Source: Nitrospirota bacterium | Lineage (GTDB): Bacteria > Nitrospirota > Thermodesulfovibrionia > Thermodesulfovibrionales > UBA1546 | Direction: 5' to 3' | Assembly: GCA_009773185.1 (NCBI GenBank) | Contig: WPIF01000027.1 | Location: 1-34,494 of the forward strand | DNA length: 34,494 bases | Part shown: positions 23,365 through 31,389 of the stretch, in pieces | How positions within the stretch are numbered: position 1 is the first letter of the stretch | How the letters are laid out: each line of letters begins with the position of its first letter | Program-made: the position numbers and the translations under genes | Notes under the pieces: generated by a model | What the model saw: the letters and a program-made list of their open reading frames with translations, nothing else | Database searches by the model: none | Told to the model about the DNA's origin: nothing

Positions 23365-23829
23365 TCAATCTCCGTTTTTATTTGCCTTCCCTGAACTTTT
23401 ATCCTTTCCGGCCGTGCCTCGAGTGCCTCCGAGTGCCGGAAAACCTTCCGGATCGATATCAGTCCGTTTACGAAGGATTTCAAGACGGCGCTTCATTGAC
23501 TCGATCTCTGCCTGTTGGGCAGCTATAATATCTTCTGCGAACTTCCGTACCAGTGGGTCTTTTCCATAAATGAGTACAAGACGCGCCATCTCTATTGCTC
23601 CCTCATGATGCGGAATCATCATCGCCAGGAAGTCTGCATCCGGATTGCCGGTATATCCCGGAGCGTGCATATCCTTCATCATTTTTTCCATGCCGGTATT
23701 CATCTCCTGCATAAATTTTTTAACCTCAGGGCTATTTTCCTCACTGGTGGTTTTGTGATAGTCATGTTCATGCCCCCATACGCTGACAGAGAACAATAGA
23801 AATATTAAAAATAGAGCAATACGCTTCAA
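23365..23829 (-). CDS. Exported DUF305-family protein
   Basis: A 154-residue protein with a signal peptide (hydrophobic residues 4-17, cleavage near VWGHEHD). The mature part has the DUF305 hallmark DADFLAMMIPHHEGAIEMA (positions about 66-84), followed by an amphipathic helical stretch AEDIIAAQQAEIESMKRRLEIL. DUF305 proteins are periplasmic four-helix proteins; some relatives sit in metal-resistance loci and the His-rich core may bind metal. The N-terminal HEHDYH stretch supports this. A basic, low-complexity tail follows. It is between the beta-propeller gene (12 bp) and the 148-residue gene. Confidence 0.88.
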   Translation of the reverse strand: MKRIALFLIFLLFSVSVWGHEHDYHKTTSEENSPEVKKFMQEMNTGMEKMMKDMHAPGYTGNPDADFLAMMIPHHEGAIEMARLVLIYGKDPLVRKFAEDIIAAQQAEIESMKRRLEILRKRTDIDPEGFPALGGTRGTAGKDKSSGKANKNGD

Positions 23830-23841
23830 TAAGCCCCCTTT

Positions 23842-25221
23842 CTATGCCGTCTGCCCTTTGTGGCCCGGACGCACATAAACAAGATTAATACTCTTCTTAT
23901 TTCTTAATTCTCCTGAAGGAAGCTTCAGGCTGCCAAGGGGAATCTGGGTAATAAATTTAGGTTTGAATGGGTCTGAGACATCAAAGGCGCTTGCAACCGT
24001 CTGTCCTTCATTTGAAGTCCCCGGCAGCTCGTCCTGCTCATGCGATATATAAAGCAGTTTATTTGCAGGGTTAGTCCATAAGCCATGCGCCTCTCTGCCA
24101 TGCGAAAAGAAACTACCCGCAATCTTCCGCTGTCCCTGAGGAACGCTCCGGTCAATGATGGCGATCTGGCTGGAGGCTGCGCCGCCTGTGCCTCCGTCAT
24201 CCACACGGGCAAGGCTTACATACACCACCTTGCCATTTACATTTTCTACAAATTCAAAATGGTTGGGCCTTGCCAGGTTGCCAAGGTAAATAGCGTCCGA
24301 GAGACTGAATGGTTCAATGGTTAAACGGGCAGATACCCTATCAGCCAGCTTGTGGGAAAACCAAACCTCTTTGCCGTCAGGCGAGGTTTTCAGAAAAGGG
24401 GTGAAACCTGGCTTGTCCTGCTCGCTTATATCTATTGTTGTAAGCCTCTGAGGATGAGAGTAACCTTTTTTATCTGAATTAATTTTAAATACATCAACCC
24501 TGGCAATTTTTTGGCTTATGACAAATGCGAGTGTACCACTTGCGTTAAACCAGACCTGGGCAGGGCCATTGATGGTATTAACAAACTTAAGAATTGCTCT
24601 TGCCTCAACGCCACCTGCCTGTTTAACAGCCTGCGCAACATCAAGGATAGCGATTCTGTCTTCACCGCGGACAGCAACCCATAGTTCTTTTCCATTCCTT
24701 GTGAATGTGGGTTCATGCGGTTCCCTGCCGACAAGTACACCGCTGGAGATTCTTTCAGAATTGGTCGTTTGTGATGCAAAGGGGTTCGGTACATTGCCGA
24801 TTACTTTCTTCTTAACAGTATCAATAAGGTAAACATTGCTGGAGCCGCGGCCGCTTGTCGCGAGCATCTTCCCGTCAGGAGAAGGCACGACTCCGTGCGC
24901 GTCAATACACCCGTGATAGAGGGGTTTGTGAATCATCGCGGCATGTGCAGGCATCACACCTCCGGTCACATATCTGAAGGGCGGCCTTGGGTCTTCATCG
25001 AAGCTTGTCAGATTGATTGTGGTATCAAGCAAATTGGTTTTTGGGTCTATAACGCTTATGGTGTTCGAGTCCTCGTTTGCGATGAATACACGGTCCATCG
25101 CATCTATACCATCGGGCTCTGCAGCCCATGCCTCTGAAATCAGCCCATTGAACTGAGACGCAATGGTTACGGTACCCATCAGCTTTAAAAAATCCCGCCT
25201 TGATTTTTCGTATTTGTTCAT
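23842..25221 (-). CDS. Tat-exported beta-propeller (YVTN/cytochrome d1-like) protein
   Basis: A 459-residue protein. The N-terminus has a twin-arginine motif, SRRDFLKLMG, and a cleavage region ending SEAWAAEP, so it is folded in the cytoplasm and exported by Tat. The rest contains propeller blades such as NEDSNTISVIDPKTNLLDTT, HGVVPSPDGKMLATSGRGSSNVYLIDT and HEPTFTRNGKELWVAVRGEDRIAILDV. These are YVTN-type repeats like those in the d1 domain of nitrite reductase, but no heme motif (CxxCH) is seen. It lies just downstream of a cytochrome P460 gene (12 bp) and may act with it in the periplasm. Confidence 0.85.
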   Translation of the reverse strand: MNKYEKSRRDFLKLMGTVTIASQFNGLISEAWAAEPDGIDAMDRVFIANEDSNTISVIDPKTNLLDTTINLTSFDEDPRPPFRYVTGGVMPAHAAMIHKPLYHGCIDAHGVVPSPDGKMLATSGRGSSNVYLIDTVKKKVIGNVPNPFASQTTNSERISSGVLVGREPHEPTFTRNGKELWVAVRGEDRIAILDVAQAVKQAGGVEARAILKFVNTINGPAQVWFNASGTLAFVISQKIARVDVFKINSDKKGYSHPQRLTTIDISEQDKPGFTPFLKTSPDGKEVWFSHKLADRVSARLTIEPFSLSDAIYLGNLARPNHFEFVENVNGKVVYVSLARVDDGGTGGAASSQIAIIDRSVPQGQRKIAGSFFSHGREAHGLWTNPANKLLYISHEQDELPGTSNEGQTVASAFDVSDPFKPKFITQIPLGSLKLPSGELRNKKSINLVYVRPGHKGQTA

Positions 25222-25233
25222 AGAAAGCCCTCT

Positions 25234-25752
25234 CTATTTTTTCATTACTTCGCCGGTAAATATATAATCGTTATCCTTCTTTTTGGAATGGCAGTTAATG
25301 CAGGCATCCACTTTTCCAGATGCCACCGCCTTTCCGTCCGGGTCATATTTTGCCCAGAACCAGTCCCCTGCATTCGGGTTATAGCCCTTTATCTTGTACA
25401 TAACTGTAAGGGCAACGAACTTTTTGTCAGCGGTATAGTTTTCCTTAACGATGATAGAGCCGTCATACATGCCTTTTTTCTCAAATATCGAGTGAAAGGC
25501 TGCATCATTAACAAACGTCGTAAGAAGCGCGCCGTGAGGCTCTGTTCCTTCGTAAAATTTACCCTTTTTAGGCCATAGCTCCCAGTCTGTATAAGGCTTA
25601 TATCTGACTATATATTCGTTCAGTTGCCCTGCATTGGGCCCTGGCATTGCCATCTGTGTTTCCGACGGGATCATCTCATGTATTGCGTATGCCACTGTGA
25701 CTAATCCAAGAATCATAGCTGCCGCCATAACTACAAAAGTTGTCCTTTTCAT
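25234..25752 (-). CDS. Cytochrome P460-family protein
   Basis: A 172-residue exported cytochrome. A signal peptide covers residues 1-23 (ending TVAYAIH). The mature domain has the P460 pattern: YKPYTDWELWPKKGKFYEG, PHGALLTTFVNDAA, IIVKENY and the GDWFWAKY-DPDGK region. The single C-terminal heme c site is CINCH (C151, C154, H155), followed by DNDYIFT. P460 cytochromes oxidise hydroxylamine or handle nitric oxide; some relatives are detoxifying cytochrome c'-beta. Whether the lysine-heme crosslink exists cannot be seen. It is followed by a Tat propeller protein and lies in the oxidative-stress operon. Confidence 0.92.
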   Translation of the reverse strand: MKRTTFVVMAAAMILGLVTVAYAIHEMIPSETQMAMPGPNAGQLNEYIVRYKPYTDWELWPKKGKFYEGTEPHGALLTTFVNDAAFHSIFEKKGMYDGSIIVKENYTADKKFVALTVMYKIKGYNPNAGDWFWAKYDPDGKAVASGKVDACINCHSKKKDNDYIFTGEVMKK

Positions 25753-25780
25753 TTCATTCCTCCGTAAGCTTCGTTTAATA

Positions 25781-26029
25781 CTATTTCCCCCCTTGTGCCT
25801 GTCTCATGCGCCGCGCAAGCTCTCTCAGCGCATCCGCAAGGCTCATGCCCCTGTCAACCAGCCTTTTAATATATTCCGCTCCTGACAACTCGTTTATTAT
25901 CTTTTCGGCAGATTGATCTTTCAGGCATATGTTCTCCCCCGTCTCTATCTGCTGTGTTATGCACCCTTCTATCTGCTCAGGCGTAAACTTCTTTGCAAGC
26001 TTCTTTAGTTCCTTTATATCAGTGCCCAT
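25781..26029 (-). CDS. Small conserved protein between tpx and cytochrome P460
   Basis: An 82-residue soluble helical protein. It starts MGTDIKELKKLAKKFTPEQI, has two cysteines in GCITQQIETGENICLKD, and ends in a basic helix ALRELARRMRQAQGGK. It has no signal peptide. The ATG lies 9 bp after the tpx stop codon without a strong ribosome binding site, so it is probably translated by coupling. The two cysteines 13 residues apart might be redox active, which would fit the peroxidase neighbour. No family is assigned with confidence. Confidence 0.75.
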   Translation of the reverse strand: MGTDIKELKKLAKKFTPEQIEGCITQQIETGENICLKDQSAEKIINELSGAEYIKRLVDRGMSLADALRELARRMRQAQGGK

Positions 26030-26038
26030 ATGAAAGCT

Positions 26039-26554
26039 TTAAGAGAGCAACTTGTTCACCTCTTTAAGCGCCCTGTCATAATCAGGAGGGTCCGTAAGTT
26101 CTGGAACAATCTCGATATATCTTATGACGTTATTCCTGTCAATGATGAAGATAGAGCGTGCGAGAAGCCTTAATTCCTTTATCAAAACCCCGTATGCGGT
26201 ACCGAAAGAAGCGTCCCTATGGTCAGATAATGCCTTAACCTTATCTATGCCTGCATTTGTACAGAACCTTGATATTGCAAAAGGCAGATCCATACTTATA
26301 TTCAGAACAATTACGCTCTCTGGCAATTTCGACGCCTCCTGATTAAACCTTCTTGCCTGTAAATCGCAGACTGGCGTATCAAGTGAAGGGGTGACGCTTA
26401 TAACCTTTATCTTGCCGTCATAGTCCTTAAGCCTCACTTCTTTAAGGTCTCCGTCAAGCACCGTAAAATCATGCGCCTTATCCCCAACCTTAATCTCTGC
26501 CCCAATAAGTGTCACAGGATTGCCATGTGCCTTAACAATATCTTTTCTTTCCAT
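26039..26554 (-). CDS. tpx: Thiol peroxidase (Tpx-type peroxiredoxin)
   Basis: About 171 residues from ATG 26554, chosen because AGGAAG precedes it; a TTG at 26572 would add six residues without support. The thioredoxin-fold peroxiredoxin has the Tpx signature [18 protein letters not shown] with the peroxidatic cysteine in TPVCD. A second cysteine in SRFCTNAGI is the resolving one, as in atypical 2-Cys Tpx. [20 protein letters not shown] and the [19 protein letters not shown] segment complete it. It reduces hydrogen and alkyl peroxides in the cytoplasm, using thioredoxin. It sits in the superoxide dismutase operon. Confidence 0.95.
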   Translation of the reverse strand: MERKDIVKAHGNPVTLIGAEIKVGDKAHDFTVLDGDLKEVRLKDYDGKIKVISVTPSLDTPVCDLQARRFNQEASKLPESVIVLNISMDLPFAISRFCTNAGIDKVKALSDHRDASFGTAYGVLIKELRLLARSIFIIDRNNVIRYIEIVPELTDPPDYDRALKEVNKLLS

Positions 26555-26586
26555 AATTCTTCCTGCTTCCAAAAATTTAAATGTTT

Positions 26587-27024
26587 CTATGTAACAAACA
26601 CTATTGCCCTCTTCAGTTCATTAAGCTTACCAAGCAGGTTATGATGTTTCTGTTCATCAGCCAGGAGATAGGAAAGCACATACCGCGTCACAAACAGTTC
26701 ACTGTTTTTGAGCGCTGCATCTGCAAGTTCAAGCGATTTGGCCTCTGCCGCCAGATGTTTGTTAAGTCCGTCTGATAATGAAGCAAGGTCATCAGGGCTC
26801 AAGATAAAAGGTTCCTTTGTGATGCTGTCGATAAGCATCTGCTGCATTAACTTGTGTTTTTGTGAATCATGCTTTATCATCTCCATAGTCATCTTTACAA
26901 GCTTGTTATTGGTCTTCTTCATCATATCGTCTGAAAATTTTATTGTTGAATCTTCCAGTTTCTGCCATTCCCGAATAATGTGTAAAAACTTTCCTGATGT
27001 TTCAACGGCTTTTCTCTTTGCCAT
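26587..27024 (-). CDS. Ferritin-like four-helix protein
   Basis: A 145-residue helical protein with a ferritin-like ligand pattern. Helix 1 has [13 protein letters not shown] and helix 2 has [16 protein letters not shown]. Helix 3 has [16 protein letters not shown] and helix 4 has [16 protein letters not shown]. The E and ExxH residues suggest a diiron or single-metal site. It has no signal peptide. An AAGGAGG precedes the ATG. The gene is 21 bp after the superoxide dismutase stop, so it probably supports iron or peroxide handling alongside it. It is distinct from the two ferritin-like proteins at 18807-19831. Confidence 0.78.
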   Translation of the reverse strand: MAKRKAVETSGKFLHIIREWQKLEDSTIKFSDDMMKKTNNKLVKMTMEMIKHDSQKHKLMQQMLIDSITKEPFILSPDDLASLSDGLNKHLAAEAKSLELADAALKNSELFVTRYVLSYLLADEQKHHNLLGKLNELKRAIVFVT

Positions 27025-27045
27025 AACAAAACCTCCTTTTTATTG

Positions 27046-27729
27046 TTATTTAAGCCTGGCCTCTGCTGCCTTCCAGTCAATGTTCTTGAAAAATGCCTCT
27101 ATATAGTCAGCCCTTTTAAGCCCGTAATCAAGCATAAAGGCATGCTCAAATACATCCATTATAAGTATCAGGCTGCATCCCGCAGGATGAGCTACATCAT
27201 GCTCATTTATCCAGAAGTTGATTAACCTTCCGCTGGTGTTGTCCTGATAAAGGGCTGTCCAGCCTATGCCCCTCATAGCCCCTGTTGCCTTAAAATCCTT
27301 TTCCCATGCTTCATAGCTGCCCAAACCCTCAGAAAGTTTTTTGGCAAGCTTACCGCCCTTATCTATCCCTCCTTTCCCTCCAAGATTTTCGAAATAATAT
27401 TCATGGAGCCTCATGCCGTTAAATTCCCAGCCTAGCCTTCTTTTAAGCTCGGCAAATTCAGGCACAGATGTCTTTCCGTCCTTTAACATCTGCTCAAGCG
27501 CATCAAGCACCTTGTTTGTATTCGTCACATATCCCTGATAGAGGGTAAAATGATTCTTCAGGAGCGTCTCGCTGAACCCTTCCATTCCTATGAGTTTCGA
27601 ATAATCCTTTGCTGCGTAAGGCATAACCTTTCCCTCCTTTTTGATTTCAGCGGCTATCGGCCTGATAAGCCCCGATGAAAATACCATGCCGCCGATAAAT
27701 GTTATTTTTAAGAACTCCCTTCTGTTCAA
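27046..27729 (-). CDS. Tat-exported Fe/Mn-type superoxide dismutase
   Basis: About 227 residues from TTG 27729, chosen because AGGGAG precedes it and it gives a clean Tat signal, MNRREFLK plus a hydrophobic stretch. The in-frame start at 27762 would add eleven residues. The mature enzyme has SOD ligands: the first His in LLKNHFTLYQGYV, the second in MRLHEYYFEN, and Asp and His in the final DVFEHAFMLDYG. In relatives the DVFEH motif usually reads DVWEH. The partner residue His30 is a tyrosine here. It dismutates superoxide, here outside the cytoplasm. First gene of the long operon. Confidence 0.88.
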   Translation of the reverse strand: MNRREFLKITFIGGMVFSSGLIRPIAAEIKKEGKVMPYAAKDYSKLIGMEGFSETLLKNHFTLYQGYVTNTNKVLDALEQMLKDGKTSVPEFAELKRRLGWEFNGMRLHEYYFENLGGKGGIDKGGKLAKKLSEGLGSYEAWEKDFKATGAMRGIGWTALYQDNTSGRLINFWINEHDVAHPAGCSLILIMDVFEHAFMLDYGLKRADYIEAFFKNIDWKAAEARLK

Positions 27730-27820
27730 ATATGCTCCCTGAAAAAACTCTACCACTTCCAAAATGGCATTTTTATGATTTAAATCATGTTTCGTGTCTG
27801 TTATCCAAAAGCTTAATTAA

Positions 27821-27848
27821 ATGCTATCAAATCTGTACTGAATGTCAA
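27821..27848 (-). promoter_or_regulatory. Candidate sigma-70 promoter for superoxide dismutase operon
   Basis: A perfect TTGACA (27848-27843) and TAGCAT (27826-27821) are 16 bp apart on the minus strand. This would start a leader of about 80 nt before the TTG at 27729. No promoter of similar quality was noticed between the next nine genes. Confidence 0.55.
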
Positions 27849-27860
27849 GTTAATATTGCT

Positions 27861-27889
27861 TTGCAGAAGACAGTCCTAAGTGCTATATT
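27861..27889 (+). promoter_or_regulatory. Extended -10 promoter candidate for the ECF sigma gene
   Basis: TTGCAG (27861-27866) is followed 17 bp later by TATATT (27884-27889), with a TGn extension. A transcript from here would reach AAGGAG at 27901, which is too far from the ATG at 27944 to act. It may provide basal expression. Confidence 0.35.
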
Positions 27890-27911
27890 TGAGGAGGCTT
27901 AAGGAGATAAA

Positions 27912-27941
27912 GGAACAAATCTTCTGCCCGTGTTGTCTAAT
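27912..27941 (+). promoter_or_regulatory. ECF-type promoter upstream of its own sigma gene
   Basis: GGAAC (27912-27916) and TTGTCTAAT (27933-27941) are separated by exactly 16 bp. The same pair with the same spacing precedes the DUF4139 gene at 29851-29880. GGAAC and a TCTAA-like -10 are classic extracytoplasmic-function sigma elements. Its predicted start lies at or just after the ATG at 27944, implying a leaderless message. Confidence 0.6.
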
Positions 27942-27943
27942 AT

Positions 27944-28555
27944 ATGAAAGAAGGCTTAAACATAAAGACTGATGATGAAGATGCTGAGATAGTATCTTTA
28001 TGTAAAAAAGGCGATGTGGATGCCTTTTCGACATTGGTTATAAAACATCAGAAAAAAATGCTGAATATTGCTTACAGAATTGTCGGTAACTATGAGGATG
28101 CATGCGAGGTTGTGCAAGATGCATTTGTATCGGCATATAAGGCGATAAAGACCTTTGAAGAAAAGTCCAGATTCTCTACATGGCTTTATACCATAGTTAT
28201 AAATCTTTCCAGAAACCGCCTTAAACAGATAAAAACCATCATGCACCATGAAAAGTTTTCGCTGGATGACCCTATCCTCACGGATAATGGCAATATAAAA
28301 GCAGAACCTGCATCAGATGAGCCTTCTGTTCTTGAAAAGCTCGAAAAAAGAGATATCCGGCAAAAAGTGCAGGGATGCATAAGCTCTCTGGATAATGAAT
28401 TCAGGGAGGTGCTTGTCCTGAGAGATATTCAGGGGTTTTCCTATGATGAGATAGGAGTTATGCTCAGGATAGCAGAAGGCACTGTCAAGTCGCGTCTTTT
28501 CAGGGCAAGGGATGCTGTTAAGAATTGTTTAAAAAAAGTTTTGGGAGAGTTGTAA
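27944..28555 (+). CDS. ECF (RpoE-type) RNA polymerase sigma factor
   Basis: A 203-residue ECF sigma factor. Region 2 (about residues 20-90) includes DAFSTLVIKHQKKMLNIAYRIVG, the core-binding and -10-recognition AYKAIKTFEEKSRFSTWLYTIVINL, and RNRLKQ. Region 4 (about 135-190) has LDNEFREVLVLRDIQGFSYDEIGVML and AEGTVKSRLFRARDAV. Region 3 is absent, as expected. An in-frame stop (TAA, 27938-27940) forbids an earlier start. No ribosome binding site precedes ATG 27944, so the message may be leaderless. The ORF abuts the anti-sigma gene, whose ATG follows the stop codon directly. Confidence 0.95.
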   Translation: MKEGLNIKTDDEDAEIVSLCKKGDVDAFSTLVIKHQKKMLNIAYRIVGNYEDACEVVQDAFVSAYKAIKTFEEKSRFSTWLYTIVINLSRNRLKQIKTIMHHEKFSLDDPILTDNGNIKAEPASDEPSVLEKLEKRDIRQKVQGCISSLDNEFREVLVLRDIQGFSYDEIGVMLRIAEGTVKSRLFRARDAVKNCLKKVLGEL

Positions 28556-29791
28556 ATGGAATGCAATAAAGTTCAGGAAAAACTTTCAGCACTTATTGAT
28601 GGGATTCTTTCGCAAGATGAAAAGATGCTCGTTGAAGAACATCTTAAATCGTGTGAAAAATGCAGAAAGGTATTGTCTGAACTGAAAAAAACAATAGGGC
28701 ACATAAAAAATCAGGAAGAAATAGAGCCGCCCTTATGGCTTACGCAAAAGGTAATGGCAAAAATAAGGGCAGAGGCAGCTCCGAAGAAAGGGTTATTCGA
28801 GAAACTTTTTTATCCGCTCAATATAAAACTGCCTGTCGGGGCAGTTGCAACAATTGCAATTGCAGTAACAACAATCTATATCTTCAAGTCCATTCAGCCG
28901 GAGATACAGCTTGCAAAAGCGCCGTCTGAGGAGATTATAGAACGCAAGGTTCAGCCGCCTGTCATTGCGAGAGATGAAGTCACGTCCTCTAAAGGCAGAT
29001 ATATCAGGGGAGGAAAGCAGCCGGAGCCTGCTGTGCCAGAGCTTAAAATTTCTAAAGACAAGGCTGATTCGTATTTAACTAAAAAAGAAGTTCTTCAAGC
29101 AGAAAGAGACAAGGCATATATATCAGGTGAAGGCACACCTATTACCGGCAAACCACCGGAACAGCCGATGCCTGCAAAAGAACCCGAAGCCATGAAATTT
29201 GCAGCGCCAAAAGGCCCTGCGCCAGTTATGAAAGAAGATAAGGCTATACCGTCAGCAGGTGCATTTGCTAAAGAAGACGCAAAACGTGAGGTTATATCGC
29301 CATTGCGCAAAACGAAAACATCTCCGCAAACAAAAAAAGAAATTATTTCTATATTTAAGAAGTACTCAGACCTAAACGAAGATTTTATTTATTCTGCATC
29401 TTCTGGATTCGGAAAATCGGGAAAGCCGTACAATGAATTACGCCAGGAAGTAGAAAGATATGGAGAAAATATCTATAACCCTGCATTAGATTCAACAAAA
29501 AATATAGTATGTAGAGATAATGATAAGGAACTACTGTCAGAATATCTCAAAGTATTAATTGCAACCGACAATTCAGCAAATGAATTTCCTTGCTGGATAT
29601 TGGGCGATATTTATTTATGTCAGCCTGAGTTACTAATTTCCATATTTAAAAAATTGGAAAAACCTGAGCAAAAAATAATTTATGGTGCCCTAAGATTTGG
29701 TTTCGAAAATGTGACATACAATAAGGAGAATAATATCCCAAATTATTATCAATTAAAAAAAATGCTTGACTCTTTAAATCAGAAAAAATAA
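28556..29791 (+). CDS. Zinc-finger anti-sigma factor with long C-terminal domain
   Basis: A 411-residue membrane protein. The N-terminal ZAS domain has C3 and the H29-x3-C33-x2-C36 motif (VEEHLKSCEKC), which binds zinc and the sigma factor. One transmembrane helix lies at about 93-110 (PVGAVATIAIAVTTIYIF). A long periplasmic part follows: a Pro/Lys-rich linker (about 120-260), then a compact domain from about 260 (EIISIFKKYSDLNEDF, FPCWILGDIYLCQPELLISIF) that I do not recognise. The ATG follows the sigma stop codon with no gap, so the pair is coupled. The last part has more AT-rich codons than the first, hinting at a separate origin. Confidence 0.85.
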   Translation: MECNKVQEKLSALIDGILSQDEKMLVEEHLKSCEKCRKVLSELKKTIGHIKNQEEIEPPLWLTQKVMAKIRAEAAPKKGLFEKLFYPLNIKLPVGAVATIAIAVTTIYIFKSIQPEIQLAKAPSEEIIERKVQPPVIARDEVTSSKGRYIRGGKQPEPAVPELKISKDKADSYLTKKEVLQAERDKAYISGEGTPITGKPPEQPMPAKEPEAMKFAAPKGPAPVMKEDKAIPSAGAFAKEDAKREVISPLRKTKTSPQTKKEIISIFKKYSDLNEDFIYSASSGFGKSGKPYNELRQEVERYGENIYNPALDSTKNIVCRDNDKELLSEYLKVLIATDNSANEFPCWILGDIYLCQPELLISIFKKLEKPEQKIIYGALRFGFENVTYNKENNIPNYYQLKKMLDSLNQKK

Positions 29792-29850
29792 CAACAATTA
29801 CTTTACGCAAATACTTCCCATTGCATTATCCCCTTAAATTGTTATTTTCA

Positions 29851-29880
29851 GGAACTTTTTCCCAACCTCCTTTGTCTAAT
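29851..29880 (+). promoter_or_regulatory. ECF-type promoter of the DUF4139 gene
   Basis: GGAAC (29851-29855), 16 bp, TTGTCTAAT (29872-29880): identical elements and spacing to the sigma gene promoter at 27912-27941. It gives a short leader with AAAGGAGG before the ATG at 29915. The match in two separate upstream regions makes it a likely target of the adjacent sigma factor. Confidence 0.7.
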
Positions 29881-29914
29881 CAACTAAGAAGTAAAAAACC
29901 AAAGGAGGTTTGTT

Positions 29915-31372
29915 ATGAAAGCAGAAAAGTTGTTTGTGAGGTTTGTGGCTGTATGTCTTAGTCTTATGGCATTTCTGTACACATGTCTGGCATTTGCCAA
30001 AACAGAAGCAAAAGAGCCATTTTCATCAGGGCTTGAGGACCAGTCAGGTATTTCAGTGACAATCTATAACGTAAACCTCGGCCTTGTGAAAGACCAGCGC
30101 CACTTAAAGCTCCCTAAAGGCACAGGGAGCCTGAAGTTCATGGATGTCGCATCCCAGATAATCCCCACGAGTGTGCATATTAAATCACTCGTAAACCCGG
30201 AAAGCCTACAGATACTTGAGCAGAACTATGAGTACGATTTACTGAACCCGCAGAAACTTCTCGACAAGTACGTTGGCAAGGAAGTCAAACTCTTTTACAA
30301 AAATCCATACACTGAAAGGGAAGAGACTGTCACCGCCACCCTCCTCTCAAATAACGGAGGCCCTATCTTTAAAATCGGCGACGAGATAACATTCGGCCAT
30401 CCGGGAAGGATAATATTTCCCGGAGTCCCGGAGAGCCTCATATCAAAACCAACTCTTGTCTGGCTTCTCGAAAACAGTTTATCGTCAGTACAGAAAGTCG
30501 AGGCATCCTATTTAACCAATGGAATTAACTGGCGGTCTGATTATGTCGTTACGCTGAATGAAAAAGATGACAGAGCAGATATCTCAGGCTGGGTCACGAT
30601 AGACAACAAGAGCGGCACGACTTACAAGGACGCTAAGATAAAACTTGTTGCAGGAGATGTAAACAGGGCGAAAAATGACTATGAATATAAGGATAAGATG
30701 CTGCGTTTTGCAGAAGAGATGGCAAAGGCGGCAGCGCCCCAGTTTAAGGAAGAAGAGTTTTTTGAATATCACATATACACTCTCCAGAGGCCTGCGACAG
30801 TCAAGGACAACCAGACCAAACAGATAAGCCTTGTGAATGCAGACAATGTTACTGTAAAAAAAGAGCTTGTCTATTACGGCGCCCAGTATTATTACAGAAG
30901 CACTTATGGCGAGAAGATATCGAACCAGAAGATAGGCGTCTTCGTTGAGATAGCGAATAAGAAGGAGTACAACCTCGGGATTCCGCTTCCAAAGGGAACT
31001 GTCCGGGTATACAAGCATGATTCAGAGGGAAGCCTACAGTTTGTGGGAGAAGATTCGATTGACCATACACCAAAAGATGAAAAGATTAAGGTAAAACTCG
31101 GCGATGCATTTGATGTTGTCGGAAGCAGGAAGCAGACAGACTGGAAAAAGATTGCGTACGACACTTATGAGACAAGCTTCGAGATTTCGCTCAGAAATCA
31201 TAAGAAAGAAGATGTTGTCGTAAAGGTCATCGAGCCTATTCCCGGAGAATGGACTATTCTAAGCTCTTCCCATGGACATAAGAAGACAGAGGCATTCACT
31301 GCTGAGTTCGAAATCCCTGTTCCAAAGGATAAGGAAGTGAAGCTCACTTACAGAGTAAGGATGAGGTTTTAG
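29915..31372 (+). CDS. Exported DUF4139-domain protein
   Basis: A 485-residue protein with a signal peptide (hydrophobic residues about 9-25, cleavage near LAFAKT). The mature part opens VTIYNVNLGLVKDQRHLKLPKG and has the DUF4139 features VPESLISKPTLVWLLEN, SYLTNGINWRSDYVV and AKIKLVAGDVNR. It ends in a beta-sandwich-like domain, LRNHKKEDVVVKVIEPIPGEW to VKLTYRVRMRF. Function of the family is unknown. A near-perfect ribosome binding site (AAAGGAGG) precedes the ATG. The ECF-type promoter upstream suggests induction with the sigma factor in response to envelope stress. Confidence 0.85.
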   Translation: MKAEKLFVRFVAVCLSLMAFLYTCLAFAKTEAKEPFSSGLEDQSGISVTIYNVNLGLVKDQRHLKLPKGTGSLKFMDVASQIIPTSVHIKSLVNPESLQILEQNYEYDLLNPQKLLDKYVGKEVKLFYKNPYTEREETVTATLLSNNGGPIFKIGDEITFGHPGRIIFPGVPESLISKPTLVWLLENSLSSVQKVEASYLTNGINWRSDYVVTLNEKDDRADISGWVTIDNKSGTTYKDAKIKLVAGDVNRAKNDYEYKDKMLRFAEEMAKAAAPQFKEEEFFEYHIYTLQRPATVKDNQTKQISLVNADNVTVKKELVYYGAQYYYRSTYGEKISNQKIGVFVEIANKKEYNLGIPLPKGTVRVYKHDSEGSLQFVGEDSIDHTPKDEKIKVKLGDAFDVVGSRKQTDWKKIAYDTYETSFEISLRNHKKEDVVVKVIEPIPGEWTILSSSHGHKKTEAFTAEFEIPVPKDKEVKLTYRVRMRF

Positions 31373-31389
31373 TTTAATGATAAAATCTG

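Noticed and set aside
29851-29880. Ordinary sigma-70 promoter for the DUF4139 gene
   Set aside because: No TTGACA/TATAAT pair fits, while the ECF-type pair matches the sigma gene promoter exactly.
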